The notes beneath the pieces are model-generated. The model was not told the DNA's origin. It made no database searches and saw only the letters and a program-made list of their open reading frames with translations. Source: Bacillota bacterium (lineage in GTDB: Bacteria; Bacillota; Negativicutes; Sporomusales; Sporomusaceae). Taken from it: DNA of 64,000 nt. The translations under genes and the position numbers were made by a program. Of this stretch, positions 23,481-31,850 are shown one piece after another (the stretch's first letter is position 1; every line of letters begins with the position of its first letter). The DNA lies in the NCBI GenBank assembly GCA_023388195.1, contig JAEWGR010000190.1:1-64000 (forward strand), in the 5' to 3' direction.

Positions 23481-24758
23481 ATGAGATTGACAGATGATGA
23501 AAAGGCGATGCTTGACGGGAAAGAGGGCAAGGCCAGGCAAAAAGCTATGGAGCTGCTTGTGCGGTATGGTGAGGCGCTCGGGGCGGAGCGCCTGGTTGAT
23601 ACCAATAATGTGGGCGGCTATATGGTAGCCAAAAAGCACCATATGGATCAGTTTGGCAGTTTGGATGCTCTATTTTCCGAATTCAACCTGGACAGCCCGG
23701 AGGTGGTTTCCTTTGCCAGCGACAAAGTGAAAGTTTTTAGCTGCCAATTTGAAACAACCATGGACCCTAAATTCTGGGAACTGCAGGGAAAACCACGCGA
23801 GGATTATGAATTGATGCTGGCGAACGAGGAGTACCTGGCTCGCGGCGGCGTGGCGCTGATGTGCACCTGCACGCCTTATCTGGTCGGCAATGTCCCCATA
23901 AAAGGCGAGCATTGCGCGTGGATGGAGTCGTCGGCTGTTGTCTATATTAACTCTGTTTTGGGAGCCCGTACCAATGCCGAAGGCAATTCCAGCACAACTG
24001 CCGCTATGCTGACCGGGAAAATCCCGTACTGGGGCTTTCATTTAGAGGAAAACCGTCTGGGAACACATCTGATTGAGGTTGAATGCCAGGTGGAAAGCCA
24101 AATGGAGTGGGGTTTACTTGGCTATTATGCCGGCAAAATGGTGAAGGAAAGGGTGCCTGTTATCAATGGCATCAACAAACTGCCTAATCTTATTAAATTA
24201 AAGCAATTTGGGGCGGCCGCCGCATCTTCCGGCGGGGTAGAGATGTATCATATACCCGGTATTACCGCCGAGGCCCGCACGGTAGCGGAAGCCTTTGGCA
24301 GCAAGCAGCCGGTTGAGCGGCTGACTTTCGGCAAGGCCGAAAAAGAATGGGCCTATGAAGCGTTAAATACCACCGCCAAGGATACAGAGGTTGATTTTGT
24401 CATGTTTGGCTGCCCCCACGCGTCCCTGGAGGAAATCTGGCAGATATGCCGGCTGCTGGAAGGCAAGCATGTGCATAAAAATACCGCTCTCTGGATTTTC
24501 ACACCCCGGGGCCTGCGGGATATTGCCGATCGCAACGGGTTTACCAAGATTATTCATGATGCCGGCGGCGTATTAATGAGTGATACCTGCCCGGCTCTGG
24601 GACAGTTCATACCCCAGGGAGTAAAGGTAATGGCCACTAATTCGGGCAAGCAGGCGCATTATCTGCCGTCCATCAAGGGTATACAGGCCTGGTATGGCAC
24701 CACGGAGGAGTGTATTGACGCGGCAGTAACCGGTCAATGGCGAGGAGGACTGAAATGA
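23481..24758 (+). CDS. Aconitase X catalytic (large) subunit
   Basis: 425 aa. Matches the AcnX/DUF521 family: MRLTDDEKAMLDGKEGKARQKAMELLVRYGEALGAERLV at the start, MCTCTPYLVGNVP (cluster-region cysteines), GEHCAWMESSAVVYINSVLGARTNAEGN, GCPHASLEEI and MSDTCPALGQF with further cysteines. Known AcnX enzymes are cis-3-hydroxy-L-proline dehydratase in bacteria and phosphomevalonate dehydratase in archaea; which applies here is not fixed by sequence alone, and the context is bacterial catabolism. The small subunit is a separate downstream gene overlapping by 4 bp, i.e. the type II split arrangement. Confidence 0.92.
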   Translation: MRLTDDEKAMLDGKEGKARQKAMELLVRYGEALGAERLVDTNNVGGYMVAKKHHMDQFGSLDALFSEFNLDSPEVVSFASDKVKVFSCQFETTMDPKFWELQGKPREDYELMLANEEYLARGGVALMCTCTPYLVGNVPIKGEHCAWMESSAVVYINSVLGARTNAEGNSSTTAAMLTGKIPYWGFHLEENRLGTHLIEVECQVESQMEWGLLGYYAGKMVKERVPVINGINKLPNLIKLKQFGAAAASSGGVEMYHIPGITAEARTVAEAFGSKQPVERLTFGKAEKEWAYEALNTTAKDTEVDFVMFGCPHASLEEIWQICRLLEGKHVHKNTALWIFTPRGLRDIADRNGFTKIIHDAGGVLMSDTCPALGQFIPQGVKVMATNSGKQAHYLPSIKGIQAWYGTTEECIDAAVTGQWRGGLK

Positions 24759-25168
24759 AAAAGATTGTACTGCAGGGGAGAAAAGTGGTAGGCGGATGTG
24801 TGGAGGGCGAAGCCCTGGTAACCAAAGAGATGATCTCCGGCTGGGGCGGCATTAATCCTGCCGACGGCACCATTATCGATGTACGCCATGAATTGCACGG
24901 ACAGAGTTTTAAAAATAAAATCCTGGTTTTCCCCGGGGCCAAAGGCTCCTCAGGCTGGTCCAGCCTGTTTCATTATACCCGCCGCAACGGTAATGCGCCG
25001 ATTGGTCTTATTTTTAACGTGATGAATACCAAAGTCGCTTTGGGCGCGGTGGTGATCCACTCGCCAGCCGTTACCGAACTGGAGCGCGACCCGCTGGAGC
25101 TTATTGAGAGCGGTGACTGGGTAAAAATTGACGCCGACAAAGGCATTGTGGAGATTACCAAGAAATAA
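24755..25168 (+). CDS. Aconitase X swivel (small) subunit
   Basis: 137 aa from ATG 24755, overlapping the large-subunit stop (ATGA). The swivel-domain signature is clear: GRKVVGGCVEGEALVTKEMISGWGGINPADGTIIDVRHELHGQSFKNKILVFPGAKGSSGWSSLF, containing the conserved PxxKGSSG segment with the serine that touches the substrate. It completes the AcnX active site with the large subunit and is translationally coupled to it. Confidence 0.93.
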   Translation: MKKIVLQGRKVVGGCVEGEALVTKEMISGWGGINPADGTIIDVRHELHGQSFKNKILVFPGAKGSSGWSSLFHYTRRNGNAPIGLIFNVMNTKVALGAVVIHSPAVTELERDPLELIESGDWVKIDADKGIVEITKK

Positions 25169-25193
25169 GCCGGCATGATGGGAGGACGTAAAT

Positions 25194-26549
25194 ATGGCAG
25201 GCACTGCGTCAGGATCGCAGATAATTGATATTTCCCGAATACTGCAACAGCCACCACGCAAGTTTGTTGTAAATTTAATTATTTGGACTTTTTGCGTAAT
25301 GTTGTTTGACGGCTTTGATATTGCGGCAATTACCTACACGGCGCCGGATATGATGAAACAATGGCAGATTTCGCCAAAAATGTTTGGCGTAATTTTCTCC
25401 GCCGCCATCTTTGGCATTATGATAGGCTCGTTTATGTTTGGCTATATCGGTGACAAAATCGGCCGGAAAAAAACTTTGTTTATTAGTACGGCCTGGTTCA
25501 GCCTGTTTACGCTGGCAACCGTGTTTGCCTTTTCTTATGAAAGCTTATTGCTGCTGCGGTTTATCGCCGGTGTGGGCCTGGGCGGCGCCGTGCCCCAGGC
25601 CATCGTGCTGGTGAGTGAGTACGCCCCTAAAGGCTCAGGGGTTAAATGGGTCACGGTCATGTTTACCGGCTTCTCGATTGGCGCAACCCTCGGCGGGATT
25701 CTGGCTGCCTGGCTGCTGCCGCTGTTTGGCTGGAAGTCCATGTTTATAGTTGGCGGCGTGGTACCGCTGGTCGTGTCGGTCCTCTCTTACTACCTGCTGC
25801 CTGAATCCATCCGCTTTCTGTCGTTGCAAAAAGGCCGGCGCGCTGAGCTTGTTAAAATAATAGGTCAGCTGCAGCCCGGCTTGCAGATTGAGCCAAATGC
25901 GGAATTTGCTATGCTTGATGAGAAGAAAGACAAAAAACAGCCGGGAGTGTTCTCTTTAAAAATGCTGTTTAGCGGCATCCTGGGCATCGCCACACCCATA
26001 ATCTGGTTGTTTTACATTATCAATTCCCTGGCGGTGTTCTTCCTGAAGAGCTGGTTCCCTGTCTTATTTGTTGCGGCCGGTTTTACCGCGGCCCAGGCCT
26101 CGCTGACTACGGCCTGGTTCTCCTTCGGCGGCCTGATCGGCGGTTTGCTGGTCGGCTGGGTGATGGACAAATACGGTATGCGGGCAGGAACGGCATTCCC
26201 GTTGCTCGGGACCCTGGTTACAGGGATTCTCGGCTATATGTCAGGCATGACGTTAACCGTGTTGGTCTTTTTTGTTGGCTTTTTTGTAGTCGGAACGCAG
26301 TATATTCTCACTGCCTGCACCCCGCTGTTTTATCCGACTGCCATCCGGACCAATGCTGACGGTATCGCCATCGGCATTGCGAAGATCGGTTCGATTGCCG
26401 GGCCGGTGGCAGGAGGGGTACTGATTGGCATGAATATGCCTGTGAGTCAGTTGTTTGTAATTGTTGCCCTGCCTGTCGCGGTCAGTGCAGTCCTTTGTTT
26501 CATGTTGACTACAATTTATCAACGCTATTACACAGATAATATTTCATAA
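25194..26549 (+). CDS. MFS transporter, aromatic acid:H+ symporter (AAHS)-like
   Basis: 451 aa, twelve membrane segments. MLFDGFDIAAITYTAPDM in helix 1 (DGFD motif) and GYIGDKIGRKKTLFISTAWFSLFTLATVFA (helix 2-3 signature DxxGRKK) are typical of the AAHS group that carries 4-hydroxybenzoate, muconate and related acids. Also has GVGLGGAVPQAIVLVSEYAPKGSG and the C-terminal GTQYILTACTPLFYPTAIRTNADGIAIGIAKIGSI. Twenty-five bp after the swivel gene. Substrate presumed to be the acid processed by the operon. Confidence 0.88.
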   Translation: MAGTASGSQIIDISRILQQPPRKFVVNLIIWTFCVMLFDGFDIAAITYTAPDMMKQWQISPKMFGVIFSAAIFGIMIGSFMFGYIGDKIGRKKTLFISTAWFSLFTLATVFAFSYESLLLLRFIAGVGLGGAVPQAIVLVSEYAPKGSGVKWVTVMFTGFSIGATLGGILAAWLLPLFGWKSMFIVGGVVPLVVSVLSYYLLPESIRFLSLQKGRRAELVKIIGQLQPGLQIEPNAEFAMLDEKKDKKQPGVFSLKMLFSGILGIATPIIWLFYIINSLAVFFLKSWFPVLFVAAGFTAAQASLTTAWFSFGGLIGGLLVGWVMDKYGMRAGTAFPLLGTLVTGILGYMSGMTLTVLVFFVGFFVVGTQYILTACTPLFYPTAIRTNADGIAIGIAKIGSIAGPVAGGVLIGMNMPVSQLFVIVALPVAVSAVLCFMLTTIYQRYYTDNIS

Positions 26550-26565
26550 AAGCCGGTGAATAGAA

Positions 26566-27429
26566 ATGACGGATAATTCAGAGACGAAAACGGTCCCGGC
26601 GGCAGCCATTCTGGATATGGCTGCCGCCATAGCCCCCTATCTTCCGGGGCTGGTTGTGGGCAGAATGAGCGTAGTGGTAGTCAAAGACGGTATAACAATT
26701 GCTTCGATCAAAGCCCTGGGCTCTCAGTCGGCCATAGATATTGGCACACCGGTCAGAGGGGAGACCAGCCGGCGGTGCCTGGAAAGCGGCCGGCGGGTTG
26801 TTCAGCTGGTGCCGGCAGATAAATCACCTTTTGGTATCCCCTATGTGGCTTGTGCAACACCGGTCAAAGACGGTGAGCAGGTGATCGGCTGTATCACTAC
26901 CGCCCAACTGCTTGACAAGCATCAAAAGGTACAGAATGTGGCTGCTGACCTGGCTGCTTCTGCCCAGCAGCTGACCGCCGGCATGCAGGAAATGTCGGCC
27001 GGGGCGCAAAATGTCGCCGCTACCAGCAATGATTTGGAGCTGGTGAGCAAAGAACTGGCGCTGGTAAGCAGACAAACAGATGAAATTGTCGCCTTTATCA
27101 AAAATGTTGCCGATCAAACTAATCTATTGGGGCTCAATGCGGCGATTGAGGCGGCCCGCGTCGGTGATCTGGGCCGGGGGTTCGGGGTGGTGGCCGAAGA
27201 GGTCCGTAAACTCGCTACCGCCAGCGCAACCTCGGTTCAGGAGATTACGCTGGCCCTGAAAAGCATCCAGGCGTCGGTTCAGAAGCTGGCAGATAAAAGT
27301 AAAACGCTGGACGGCATTGTGGGCAATCAGACAGAGGCGATCCGCGAGATGGCGCTGGCCAGTCAGAATTTGGCGGTTTTAGCCGGCGAATTAAACCAGG
27401 TGGCCGGCAATATGTACAAAGAGGACTAA
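26566..27429 (+). CDS. Soluble methyl-accepting chemotaxis-type receptor
   Basis: 287 aa without membrane segments. The N-terminal 110 residues form an unassigned sensor with a GMP-like pattern (VVVVKDGITIASIKALGSQSAIDIGTPVRGETSRRC, FGIPYVACATPVKDGEQVIGCITTAQLL). The C-terminal half is a short MCP signalling coiled coil whose tip, DQTNLLGLNAAIEAARVGDLGRGFGVVAEEVRKLA, is well conserved. Such soluble receptors sense an internal signal and steer CheA. Its place between a transporter and the porin of a catabolic operon suggests chemotaxis tuned to the operon's own substrate or product (inference). Confidence 0.88.
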   Translation: MTDNSETKTVPAAAILDMAAAIAPYLPGLVVGRMSVVVVKDGITIASIKALGSQSAIDIGTPVRGETSRRCLESGRRVVQLVPADKSPFGIPYVACATPVKDGEQVIGCITTAQLLDKHQKVQNVAADLAASAQQLTAGMQEMSAGAQNVAATSNDLELVSKELALVSRQTDEIVAFIKNVADQTNLLGLNAAIEAARVGDLGRGFGVVAEEVRKLATASATSVQEITLALKSIQASVQKLADKSKTLDGIVGNQTEAIREMALASQNLAVLAGELNQVAGNMYKED

Positions 27430-27473
27430 TAAAAACAATACATAAATGATTAGTGAATTTGGGGGAGATAGAT

Positions 27474-28754
27474 ATGAAGAAAAAATTAGCTATTGTTTTG
27501 GCCTGCACCTTTGCGTTCGGAATTGCCGGGACTTCGCTGGCGGCGCCGGCGAATCCCTTTGGCGATGTCCCGGCGGCACACTGGTCTTACGATGCAGTAA
27601 ACAAACTGCTCGGCGCAGGCATTGTTGACGGCTATAACGATAGGACCTTCCGGGGGGATCAGCCGCTTACCCGTTATGAAATGGCCCAGATTGTCGCCCG
27701 GGCTATGTGGAATGCCGAAAAAGCAGATGCAGATACCAAAATACTCATTGACAAATTATCGGCTGAATATGCGGTCGAACTGGACAACCTTGGGGTCCGG
27801 GTCGCAAAATTGGAAAAGAAGAGCGGCAGTATCGCCGTCAGCGGTGATGCGCGCCTGCGGTGGGTGGACAACGGTTCCGGCGATACCCAGTTTGCCGAGC
27901 GGCTGCGAATTAATTTTAAAGCCGATGTAAATGACACAACCAGCTTTTATGGCCGTTTCGTCGGCCTGAATCAGGGCGAACTCGGCACCTATAACACCAG
28001 CAGCCAGCTGGATCGCTTTCACGTGGCCGATGCGGCCTTTACCACTAAGGACTTTTATGGCACCACAATTACAGTAGGCCGGTTCAGCCAGCAGATGGAT
28101 ATTGTCGGCGGGTACTGGATGAATACCACCGGTGGTGTTGACGGGGTAAAGATTAGCGCCGGCAAGGAATTGAAAGTAACAGCCGGGTTTGCCAATTTCG
28201 GTCCGTATTACGGGATGGGCAAGGGCAATGCAATCAATGATCCGGCCACAAATGCCGCCGGTGAGATTAAAGATGCCTATTTCCTTCAGGCTTTTTATCC
28301 AACCAGCAAGGCAACCACAATTGGCGGCTGGATCTTTAAAGAAAAAAGCGGCGCCGACAGCAAATTTGATGTAAAAGCTATCAATGTAAGCACCCGGCTG
28401 GCCCCGAAATGGACGTTAGCCGGAGATTATGGCAAAAACAGCATCGAAACCAACGGCAAAGAACCAAAGTTTCAGCATACCCGCCTGACTTACGGCAATA
28501 CCAGCTTTGCTAAACCGGGCAGCTGGAGCCTGGCGACCGAGTATGTCAATTTTGAAAAAGGAGTCAATAATGGCGCCTATACCGCTTCCATGGTCGGTAT
28601 GGTATCGGACGTTAAGGGCTGGTCGGTAATCGGCAGTACCGCAGTGGCCAAAAATATAATCTTGACAAGTTTTTACTCATTTGATATCAAAAAAGATTCG
28701 ACCGACGCCGAGCTTCCCCGCTATGTCCGTTTCCAACTGGATTATATGTTCTAA
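27474..28754 (+). CDS. SLH-domain outer-membrane porin (OmpM/Mta-type)
   Basis: 426 aa from ATG 27474 (GGGGGAG upstream). Signal peptide (1-26, KKKLAIVLACTFAFGIAGTSLAAPA), an SLH domain (about 30-85: NPFGDVPAAHWSYDAVNKLLGAGIVDGYNDRTFRGDQPLTRYEMAQIVARAM), a short coiled coil (about 90-120, AVELDNLGVRVAKLEKK) and a beta barrel (about 125-426) of alternating strands ending in RFQLDYMF with C-terminal Phe. This is the architecture of Negativicutes porins that tether the outer membrane to peptidoglycan polyamines. As last gene of the aconitase X operon it likely admits the substrate. A terminator follows at 28843. Confidence 0.93.
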   Translation: MKKKLAIVLACTFAFGIAGTSLAAPANPFGDVPAAHWSYDAVNKLLGAGIVDGYNDRTFRGDQPLTRYEMAQIVARAMWNAEKADADTKILIDKLSAEYAVELDNLGVRVAKLEKKSGSIAVSGDARLRWVDNGSGDTQFAERLRINFKADVNDTTSFYGRFVGLNQGELGTYNTSSQLDRFHVADAAFTTKDFYGTTITVGRFSQQMDIVGGYWMNTTGGVDGVKISAGKELKVTAGFANFGPYYGMGKGNAINDPATNAAGEIKDAYFLQAFYPTSKATTIGGWIFKEKSGADSKFDVKAINVSTRLAPKWTLAGDYGKNSIETNGKEPKFQHTRLTYGNTSFAKPGSWSLATEYVNFEKGVNNGAYTASMVGMVSDVKGWSVIGSTAVAKNIILTSFYSFDIKKDSTDAELPRYVRFQLDYMF

Positions 28755-28842
28755 AGTTGCAGCGCTTCCTGACTTACCGTGTGCCAAATAACCGAACCGG
28801 CAAACAGAACGTTTTCAGGCAGGTTATATTGGAGTTGATGAG

Positions 28843-28880
28843 AGCAGACCGAACGTTAAGTAGGTCTGCTTTTTTCTTTT
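28843..28880 (+). terminator. Intrinsic terminator of the aconitase X operon
   Basis: AGCAGACC / GGTCTGCT stem, 12-base loop, then TTTTTTCTTTT. Confidence 0.85.
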
Positions 28881-29027
28881 AAGTAAAGTTTCCGGTTTAT
28901 CCGGAGGGCTGTCATAATTTAGTCACATTTTTATTCTATACTGACTAGGAAGAAAATGGACAGATATCTGTTCTAACCCAGGCGGCCATCATATTTCCGG
29001 AAACTTATCTTTGGACGAGGTGCTTAT

Positions 29028-29792
29028 ATGATTAAGAAAATTTCCATGTTTTTTGCTATGCTGGTGTTGCTGGCAGCACCGGTACTGGCAGCTTCTCCGC
29101 TTGAGCGGGAAATACAAAATGATTTAAAAAAGTTTGATGGCCGGGTCGGCGTGTTTGCCAAAAATCTGAATACCGGCAGGACGATTAAATATAACGCCGA
29201 CGATATCTTTCCTACGGCTTCCACCAGTAAATTAGTGGTTGCTTTGGCTACCTATAAATATTTGTATCCGCAGGCCACACCCGCTAAGGCTGGTCAATAT
29301 GACCGGCAAATCAAGCTGATGATGACAATTAGCGATAATAACTCCTTCCAGGAATTGCTGGATGAAATGGATGGCAGCCATCAGGAGGCTCTGCCTAAGG
29401 TTGTCAGGAACCTGAGACTGAGTAAGACGCAAATACACAGTAAAGAGGCATTTCAGAAATATCAATACCATAGCGTAACTACGCCCTATGAAATGGGGAA
29501 AATATTCGAAAAGATCTATACAGGCAAGTTTTTGAACAAAAGCAATGGTGACCAGCTGAAATACGGGCTGGCGAATTCTGTTTATAATGACGAAATCCCG
29601 CGCTACATGCAGACCCCTGTCTTTCATAAAGTAGGTGAACTGGATGCTATCCTCTGTGACGTAGGGGTAATTCAGGATGGTCATGATCCGATCCTGATCA
29701 GTTTTTTCACGTCGACTGCAGATCACACCTATGCCAGCAATTTCATAGCCGGTGAATCGGCAAAACTCTACAATGCGCTGCGGCGAAAATAA
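29028..29792 (+). CDS. Beta-lactamase-like serine hydrolase (class A fold), secreted
   Basis: 254 aa with a signal peptide (1-21, MIKKISMFFAMLVLLAAPVLA). The three penicillin-recognising motifs are visible: STSK at 65-68, SDN at 102-104 and a KVG triad near 205 (HKVGELD) in place of KTG. The class A Glu of the omega loop cannot be assigned with confidence. Length is near a class A enzyme. It might be a true beta-lactamase or a related carboxypeptidase/esterase. Monocistronic, followed by the ABC-F attenuator. Confidence 0.8.
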   Translation: MIKKISMFFAMLVLLAAPVLAASPLEREIQNDLKKFDGRVGVFAKNLNTGRTIKYNADDIFPTASTSKLVVALATYKYLYPQATPAKAGQYDRQIKLMMTISDNNSFQELLDEMDGSHQEALPKVVRNLRLSKTQIHSKEAFQKYQYHSVTTPYEMGKIFEKIYTGKFLNKSNGDQLKYGLANSVYNDEIPRYMQTPVFHKVGELDAILCDVGVIQDGHDPILISFFTSTADHTYASNFIAGESAKLYNALRRK

Positions 29793-29827
29793 CAATACCG
29801 CTGCTTAAAGCTGGTAGGTTTTGATTA

Positions 29828-29893
29828 TTGAATTTTTAAAAGCGGAATGATATAGTAGTAGTAACTACTGTGATTGGAGTTGAAGAAATGTAA
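29828..29893 (+). promoter_or_regulatory. Promoter and minimal AUG-UAA leader ORF of the ABC-F gene
   Basis: TTGAAT (29828-29833), 17 bp, TATAGT (29851-29856) make a promoter with start near 29863. Downstream GGAG (29876-29879) is placed eight bases before ATG (29888-29890), which is followed directly by TAA (29891-29893): a start codon plus stop codon only. The placement of a good ribosome site before a two-codon ORF inside an attenuator leader suggests that it is translated to position a ribosome there. An in-frame GTG at 29870 has no ribosome site. Confidence 0.7.
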
Positions 29894-30076
29894 TTTTTCT
29901 TGCTGGTATCCGGCATAACCAAATGCTTGGGGCGAAATGCTGCCTGTTTTGGTGTGCCTATGCAAGAAAGTTACATTCTTTTCACTCACAGAATATACCT
30001 TGTCATGCCCAAGTATAGGCCTGGCTTTGCTGTATTTAATGAGCTGCAAGAATTAACTTTCTTGCAGCTCTTATTT
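29887..30076 (+). terminator. Transcription attenuator of the ABC-F gene (alternative stems 1:2, 2:4, 3:4)
   Basis: Stem 1 is AATGTAATTTTTCTTGC (29887-29903), overlapping the AUG-UAA. Stem 2 is GCAAGAAAGTTACATT (29962-29977), complementary to stem 1 apart from a small bulge. Stem 3 GAGCTGCAAGAA (30041-30052) and stem 4 TTCTTGCAGCTC (30059-30070) pair perfectly as a terminator followed by TTATTT. Stem 2 also pairs perfectly over nine bases with CTTTCTTGC (30057-30065) in stem 4, which would break the terminator. A ribosome held at AUG-UAA would mask stem 1 and free stem 2 to act as antiterminator. Confidence 0.8.
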
Positions 30077-30096
30077 CTAATACAGGGGGTCTGACT

Positions 30097-31575
30097 ATGT
30101 CTTTGATAAATGTGACAAAAATGACCTTTGCCTATGATGGCAGCTATGACAACATATTTGAAAACGTAAGCTTTCAAATTGATACAGACTGGAAGCTAGG
30201 CTTTATAGGCAGGAATGGCAGGGGCAAAACCACGTTTCTCCAATTATTGCTTGGCAGATACGAATACAGTGGGACGATTTCCGCCAGGGTCAGCTTCGAA
30301 TATTTTCCTTTCCCGGTGGCTGATCCGGAAAACAACACCATTGATATAATTGAAACTATCTATCCGGACGTGCTCCAATGGCAGGTTTTGCGTGAACTCT
30401 CCCTACTGCAGGTTGATGAGGACGTGTTATACCGCCCCTTCGCCACTCTTTCCCAGGGCGAGCAAACAAAAGTATTGCTGGCAACCTTGTTTCTGAAAGA
30501 AAACAGCTTCCTGCTGATTGATGAGCCGACAAATCACCTTGACAGGCAGGCGAGAGAAATTGTCAGTGACTATCTAAAAACAAAACATGGTTTCATATTG
30601 GTATCTCACGACAGAGCTTTTCTGGATAACTGTGTTGACCATATCCTTTCTATCAATAAAACTAATATTGAGGTGCAAAAAGGAAATTTTTCTTCCTGGT
30701 GGGACAATAAGCAGAAGCAGGATAATTTTGAACTGGCCGAAAACGAAAAGCTCCGTAAAGATATCACCCGCTTGTCTGCTGCCGCCAGGCGCACATCTGA
30801 CTGGTCAGATAAAGTAGAAAAAACAAAGCTGGCTACAAAAAACTCAGGCATCAAGCCGGACCGAGGTTATATAGGCCACAAGGCAGAAAAGATGATGAAA
30901 CGTTCTAAAGCCATCGAAGCAAGACAGCAATCTGCTATTGAAGATAAGGCTGGGTTGCTCAAAAATATAGAGAGCTCGGAGAGATTAAAGATTTCTCAGC
31001 TGAATTTTCATGCTGACCGACTGATAGAAATGGAAAATGTAGCGATATTCTATGGGGAAAAGACAGCCTGCGAGGGCGTACGTTTTACCATTGAGCAAGG
31101 TGACAGAATCGCGCTGTGTGGCCAAAACGGCTCAGGCAAATCCAGCCTTATCAAGTTGATTTTGGGAGAAAACATCACTTATACAGGCACCTTCAGAAAA
31201 GCAAGCCAGCTTAAAATATCCTATGTATCCCAGGACACTTCCCATCTTGGCGGCAATCTAACCGATTATGCCAGGGAGCATAATATTGAGGAAAGCTTAT
31301 TTAAGGCCATTTTAAGAAAACTCGACTTTTCCCGTGAGCAATTTGAAAAGGATATGGCTGCTTTTAGTGGTGGTCAAAAGAAAAAGGTGCTGATTGCCAA
31401 AAGCCTGTGTGAGAAAGCCCATTTGCATATCTGGGATGAACCACTTAATTTTGTTGATGTACTTTCGCGCCTGCAAATAGAAGAACTACTGCTTGCTTAT
31501 GAGCCAACCATTTTATTTGTGGAGCATGATATTGAATTCTGTAAAAATATTGCAACAAAGTTCGTCGAACTGTAA
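30097..31575 (+). CDS. ABC-F ribosomal protection protein (Lsa-like)
   Basis: 492 aa with two ATPase halves and no membrane segments. First half: GRNGRGKTT (Walker A, about 38-46), LSQGEQTK signature and LLIDEPTNHLD. Second half: GQNGSGKSSLIK, FSGGQKKK signature and HIWDEPLNFVDV with the DEP Walker B. The linker between them (about 205-300, rich in Lys/Arg/Glu) is the P-site tRNA-interaction domain that displaces drugs from the ribosome. The start MSLINVTKMTFAYDGSYDNIFENVSF is typical of Lsa-family ABC-F proteins giving lincosamide/streptogramin A/pleuromutilin resistance. Expression appears to be controlled by the attenuator just upstream. Confidence 0.9.
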   Translation: MSLINVTKMTFAYDGSYDNIFENVSFQIDTDWKLGFIGRNGRGKTTFLQLLLGRYEYSGTISARVSFEYFPFPVADPENNTIDIIETIYPDVLQWQVLRELSLLQVDEDVLYRPFATLSQGEQTKVLLATLFLKENSFLLIDEPTNHLDRQAREIVSDYLKTKHGFILVSHDRAFLDNCVDHILSINKTNIEVQKGNFSSWWDNKQKQDNFELAENEKLRKDITRLSAAARRTSDWSDKVEKTKLATKNSGIKPDRGYIGHKAEKMMKRSKAIEARQQSAIEDKAGLLKNIESSERLKISQLNFHADRLIEMENVAIFYGEKTACEGVRFTIEQGDRIALCGQNGSGKSSLIKLILGENITYTGTFRKASQLKISYVSQDTSHLGGNLTDYAREHNIEESLFKAILRKLDFSREQFEKDMAAFSGGQKKKVLIAKSLCEKAHLHIWDEPLNFVDVLSRLQIEELLLAYEPTILFVEHDIEFCKNIATKFVEL

Positions 31576-31580
31576 AGTTA

Positions 31581-31619
31581 AAAAAGAAACACGAGTGTAA
31601 ATCTCGTGTTTCTTTTTTT
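31581..31619 (+). terminator. Intrinsic terminator after the ABC-F gene
   Basis: AAAAAGAAACACGAG / CTCGTGTTTCTTTTT, perfect 15-bp arms. Nothing recognised in 31620-31850. Confidence 0.85.
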
Positions 31620-31850
31620 AAAAACTGGGGAAAGGGGTAATGTTTTGATTTTAAGAACAGCATGGCAGGACGGCTTGCGACAAAAACGTAAAAAAAATTT
31701 CTGAACAAAATGCTTGCATCCTTGATTTTAACTTCTATATTTTGGCCTTGCAAAATACAATATTTATGCATTGCGAATTTGTTTATCTCTGTGCGTAATT
31801 TGACTTCAACCAGCATCTGTTTTTAAAATTATTTTCTGGGATGTGAAATC

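Noticed and set aside
29870..29893. Seven-codon leader starting at GTG 29870 and reaching the same TAA
   Set aside because: No ribosome site and only about eight bases after the predicted transcription start; the ATG at 29888 with GGAG fits better.
29900..30094. 64-codon open frame through the ABC-F attenuator
   Set aside because: Begins at TTG without a ribosome site and runs through both stems; it is a by-product of the leader sequence.
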